A program made the translations under genes and the position numbers. From Membranihabitans maritimus (GTDB lineage Bacteria > Bacteroidota > Bacteroidia > Chitinophagales > Saprospiraceae), in contig NZ_JAJSLW010000012.1 in assembly GCF_021729145.1 (NCBI RefSeq), positions 148,238 through 212,237 on the forward strand: 64,000 nt of DNA. Direction: 5' to 3'. A model generated the notes under the pieces. The model saw only the letters and a list, made by a program, of their open reading frames with translations, did no database searches and was not told the origin of the DNA. This document shows positions 61,987 through 64,000 of the stretch, in pieces; position 1 is the first letter of the stretch; the number at the start of each line of letters is the position of its first letter.

Positions 61987-63079
61987 ATGACAGCAGATCA
62001 GTTAATAGAGTTGCAAAATCGTTTGTCACTCTTAAACCGGTATCTTTGACGTCCCTGATAGGACGATTCAAATAGAAGAAAAGCAGCAATCTACATATGA
62101 TCCATCTTTTTGGGATGATCCTGATAAGGCTGAGTCCATTATGAAAGAAATTAATGGATTAAAGCATTGGATTGCTATGTATGATAGAGCAAAATCTGCT
62201 CTTGAAGACCTGGAAGTACATTATGAATTCTTCAAAGAAGATGAAATATCTGAGGAAGAAGTGGATGTTGTTTATCAGAAGGCCATAGATATTTTTGAGG
62301 ATATTGAATTCAGGGCTACTCTCAATGAACCTCAGGATGCCATGTCTTGTATTTTGGAGATTAATGCCGGGGCTGGTGGTACCGAAGCCTGTGATTGGAC
62401 GGATATGTTGATGCGTATGTACTTGATGTGGGGAGAGAAAAATGGGTATAAAATTAAAGAGCTTAATCGACAGGATGGCGATGTGGCTGGTATAAAATCA
62501 GTTAGTCTGGAATTTGGAGGTGAGTATGCTTTTGGTATGTTGAAAGGAGAAAATGGAGTGCATAGACTGGTTAGGGTGAGCCCCTTCAATGCCCAGGGGA
62601 AAAGAATGACTTCCTTCGCTTCTGTATTTGTTCATCCATTGGTAGATAATGATATTGAAGTGGAAATTAATCCGGCTGACCTGGAATGGGATACCTTCCG
62701 GGCTAGTGGAGCCGGTGGTCAACACGTTAATAAGACCGAGTCCGCTGTACGTGTTCGACATTTACCTTCCGGGCTAGTAGCAGAATGCCAGCAAGAACGG
62801 TCTCAGCATATGAACCGGGAAAAGGCTTTGCAAATGTTACGGTCACGCCTTTATGAACTGGAATTGGAAAAGCAGCGTGCAGAAAAAGATGAAATTGAAT
62901 CCGGAAAACAAAAGAATGAATGGGGCTCGCAAATTCGTAGTTATGTCCTGGATGACCGGAGGGTCAAAGACCATAGGACTTCTTACGAAACGCGCAATCC
63001 CGACGCTGTATTGGATGGGGATTTAGACGGATTTTTGAAGGCTTGGTTAATGGAACAGGCAGGAGGAAATAAGAATTAA
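61987..63079 (+). CDS. prfB: Peptide chain release factor 2, with programmed +1 frameshift
   Basis: RF2 terminates translation at UGA and UAA. The gene is in two frames: codons 1-20 (61987-62046, ending NRYL with CTT) meet an in-frame TGA at 62047-62049; a +1 shift over CTT T continues at GAC 62048 to the stop at 63077-63079, giving 363 residues, normal for RF2. The joined protein has the RF2 specificity tripeptide SPF in RVSPFNAQGKRM, the catalytic GGQ in GAGGQHVNKTESAVR, and a downstream FASVFVHP. The two frames fit the known N-terminal RF2 helix across the junction, so this is autoregulatory frameshifting and not a sequencing error. UGA is read by RF2 itself. Confidence 0.95.
62038..62050 (+). 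promoter_or_regulatory. RF2 programmed frameshift site (CTT TGA C)
   Basis: The slip codon CTT (62044-62046), the stop TGA (62047-62049) and the following C (62050) match the conserved RF2 site, in the wider form GGTATCTTTGAC shared with E. coli prfB. The upstream sequence is AAACCGG rather than the AGGGGG purine run that stimulates slippage in E. coli. Confidence 0.9.
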
Positions 63080-63176
63080 GACTTTGTTGACATTATTTTC
63101 TGGTGGAAACAATGTTTTTATTATATTTTCATAGCGTATAATTATTTGTGAAATTTTTAATTATCAAAAATTAGTT

Positions 63177-63899
63177 ATGAAAAAGTCATTGATCCCGATA
63201 AAATTAATATTATTTAGTGTGTTGGCCGTGGTAATTACATCGTACCAGGCAGTAGCACAAGACCTGGATGGTGCCTGGATGGAAAAGGATAAGGACGGGA
63301 GTTTACTTTTAGTTCAGGACGGGTATTTCTCAGTCATTAGTTTTGAAAATTCCCCTGCTAAATTCAATTATACGCTGGGAGGAGTTGTAGATTTTGACGG
63401 CTCAGTTATTTCTGTCAAAATTGAATTTCATTCCATGGATAAAACAGAGGTAGGTAATTCACATACATTTTCCGGAAAATTAAAGGGCAAGGAGTTGGTA
63501 GTTGATCGTCCGGAAGGGTACCAGCAAACCTGGATAAAAGTAGATGAAGAGGAACAGGGACTGGCAGGTGTGTGGCGAATAACAGGTCGCAAGTCAGACG
63601 GCAAAATAAATCAAATGCCCAAACGGGCGAGAAAAACATTGAAGCTATTGACGGACAATCATTTCCAGTGGATTGCGATGAATACCGATACCGGTGAGTT
63701 TTTTGGAACGGGTGGAGGAAAGTATACCTTCGAAGATGGGAAGTACACCGAGCATATTAAATTCTTTTCCAGGGATGATAGCCGGGTAGGCATGTCGTTG
63801 TCATTCGATGGTGAAGTAAAAGATGAGGATTGGCACCACAGTGGCAAAAGTTCTAAAGGCGATCCTATCTATGAAATATGGAGTAGTGAGGAGTATTGA
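63177..63899 (+). CDS. Unknown secreted protein with two lipocalin-like repeats
   Basis: 240 residues with a signal peptide (LIPIKLILFSVLAVVITSYQAVAQ). Two similar halves follow: residues ~29-130 (LDGAWMEKDKDGSLLLVQDGYFSVISF to YQQTWIKVDEEE) and ~135-240 (LAGVWRITGRKSDGK to DPIYEIWSSEEY). Each opens with (D/A)GxW, has a strand for a ligand or polymer pocket, and a late E/W-containing strand, like lipocalin-type DUF4488 domains. No T9SS sorting domain. It is 97 bases after prfB and probably independent. Confidence 0.75.
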   Translation: MKKSLIPIKLILFSVLAVVITSYQAVAQDLDGAWMEKDKDGSLLLVQDGYFSVISFENSPAKFNYTLGGVVDFDGSVISVKIEFHSMDKTEVGNSHTFSGKLKGKELVVDRPEGYQQTWIKVDEEEQGLAGVWRITGRKSDGKINQMPKRARKTLKLLTDNHFQWIAMNTDTGEFFGTGGGKYTFEDGKYTEHIKFFSRDDSRVGMSLSFDGEVKDEDWHHSGKSSKGDPIYEIWSSEEY

Positions 63900-64000
63900 T
63901 TAGGAAGTGACTTAAGTTTTTGAGACACTGTCCCGTAAAGTGTGTAAATTAAAAAGGGTTGGGAAGAAGTTTAAAGTTTGAGCCTATCATCAAATATAGT

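Noticed and set aside
61987..62050. In-frame stop in prfB as a sequencing error or pseudogene
   Set aside because: The CTT TGA C context and exact +1 continuation match the known RF2 autoregulatory frameshift.
1..64000. CRISPR arrays, rRNA or tRNA genes, insertion sequences
   Set aside because: No regularly spaced repeats, no transposase genes, and no tRNA-like T-arm and acceptor pattern were seen by eye. A tRNA scan and repeat finder would be needed to exclude them fully.

Overview
The window is AT-rich, gene-dense chromosomal DNA from a member of the phylum Bacteroidota, most likely class Saprospiria (Saprospiraceae or a relative). The evidence is a 1,488-residue secreted protein with dockerin-like repeats and a C-terminal type IX secretion (T9SS) sorting domain, a PorV/PorQ-family outer-membrane protein, several SC-lipobox lipoproteins, gene starts without clear Shine-Dalgarno sequences, and many TAnnTTTG -7 promoter elements. 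I saw no rRNA or tRNA gene, CRISPR array, insertion sequence or prophage. The content is mostly core metabolism and housekeeping. The class-level placement is an inference from gene content.

Layout. 0-7 kb: the 3' end of a GH57 glycosidase, metG, lnt, a stand-alone HsdR_N-type protein and an OmpA-like lipoprotein. 6.6-12.3 kb: an S9 peptidase, two small lipoproteins, rdgB with an unknown partner gene, and ilvE. 12.5-19 kb: the giant T9SS cargo protein, a prohibitin-like protein and a family 9 glycosyltransferase. 19.2-29 kb: a complete tryptophan operon (leader peptide, trpE, an unknown gene, trpG, D, C, F, B, A) followed closely by a DAHP synthase gene and a porV/porQ-like gene. 29-34 kb: an overlapping minus-strand run ribF-GT2-rluA, divergent from mrp-nifU-pyrF. 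34.4-37.5 kb: a small envelope/stress cassette (YtxH, holin-like, unknown) convergent with cysM-cysE. 38-46.6 kb: a lipoprotein, tsaD, an unknown gene, DUF3822, rsmD, argS, glnS and a DUF1080 protein. 46.6-47.6 kb: a gene-poor stretch with inverted repeats. 47.6-64 kb: an M23 peptidase, folP, tamB-like, aroC, mutS2, doxX, ndk, a DHH phosphoesterase, an FKBP lipoprotein, prfB with a programmed frameshift, and a secreted two-domain protein.

The strongest regulatory discovery is upstream of trpE. A 21-codon open frame carries three consecutive Trp codons and is followed by a hairpin and T-run, with an intervening segment able to pair with either the Trp codons or the terminator's 5' arm. This is the architecture of ribosome-mediated transcription attenuation. 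It would control all seven trp genes and, if transcription continues, the DAHP synthase that feeds the same pathway. A second strong terminator with a promoter-like element lies just upstream and has no gene to terminate, suggesting a small RNA or a second control point.

Other points of note are the prfB +1 frameshift site, which keeps CTT TGA C but lacks an obvious Shine-Dalgarno-like stimulator; an RsmD-type methyltransferase with GPPY in place of DPPY; an M23 peptidase with HxC in place of HxH; and an unknown 113-residue gene embedded in the trp operon.
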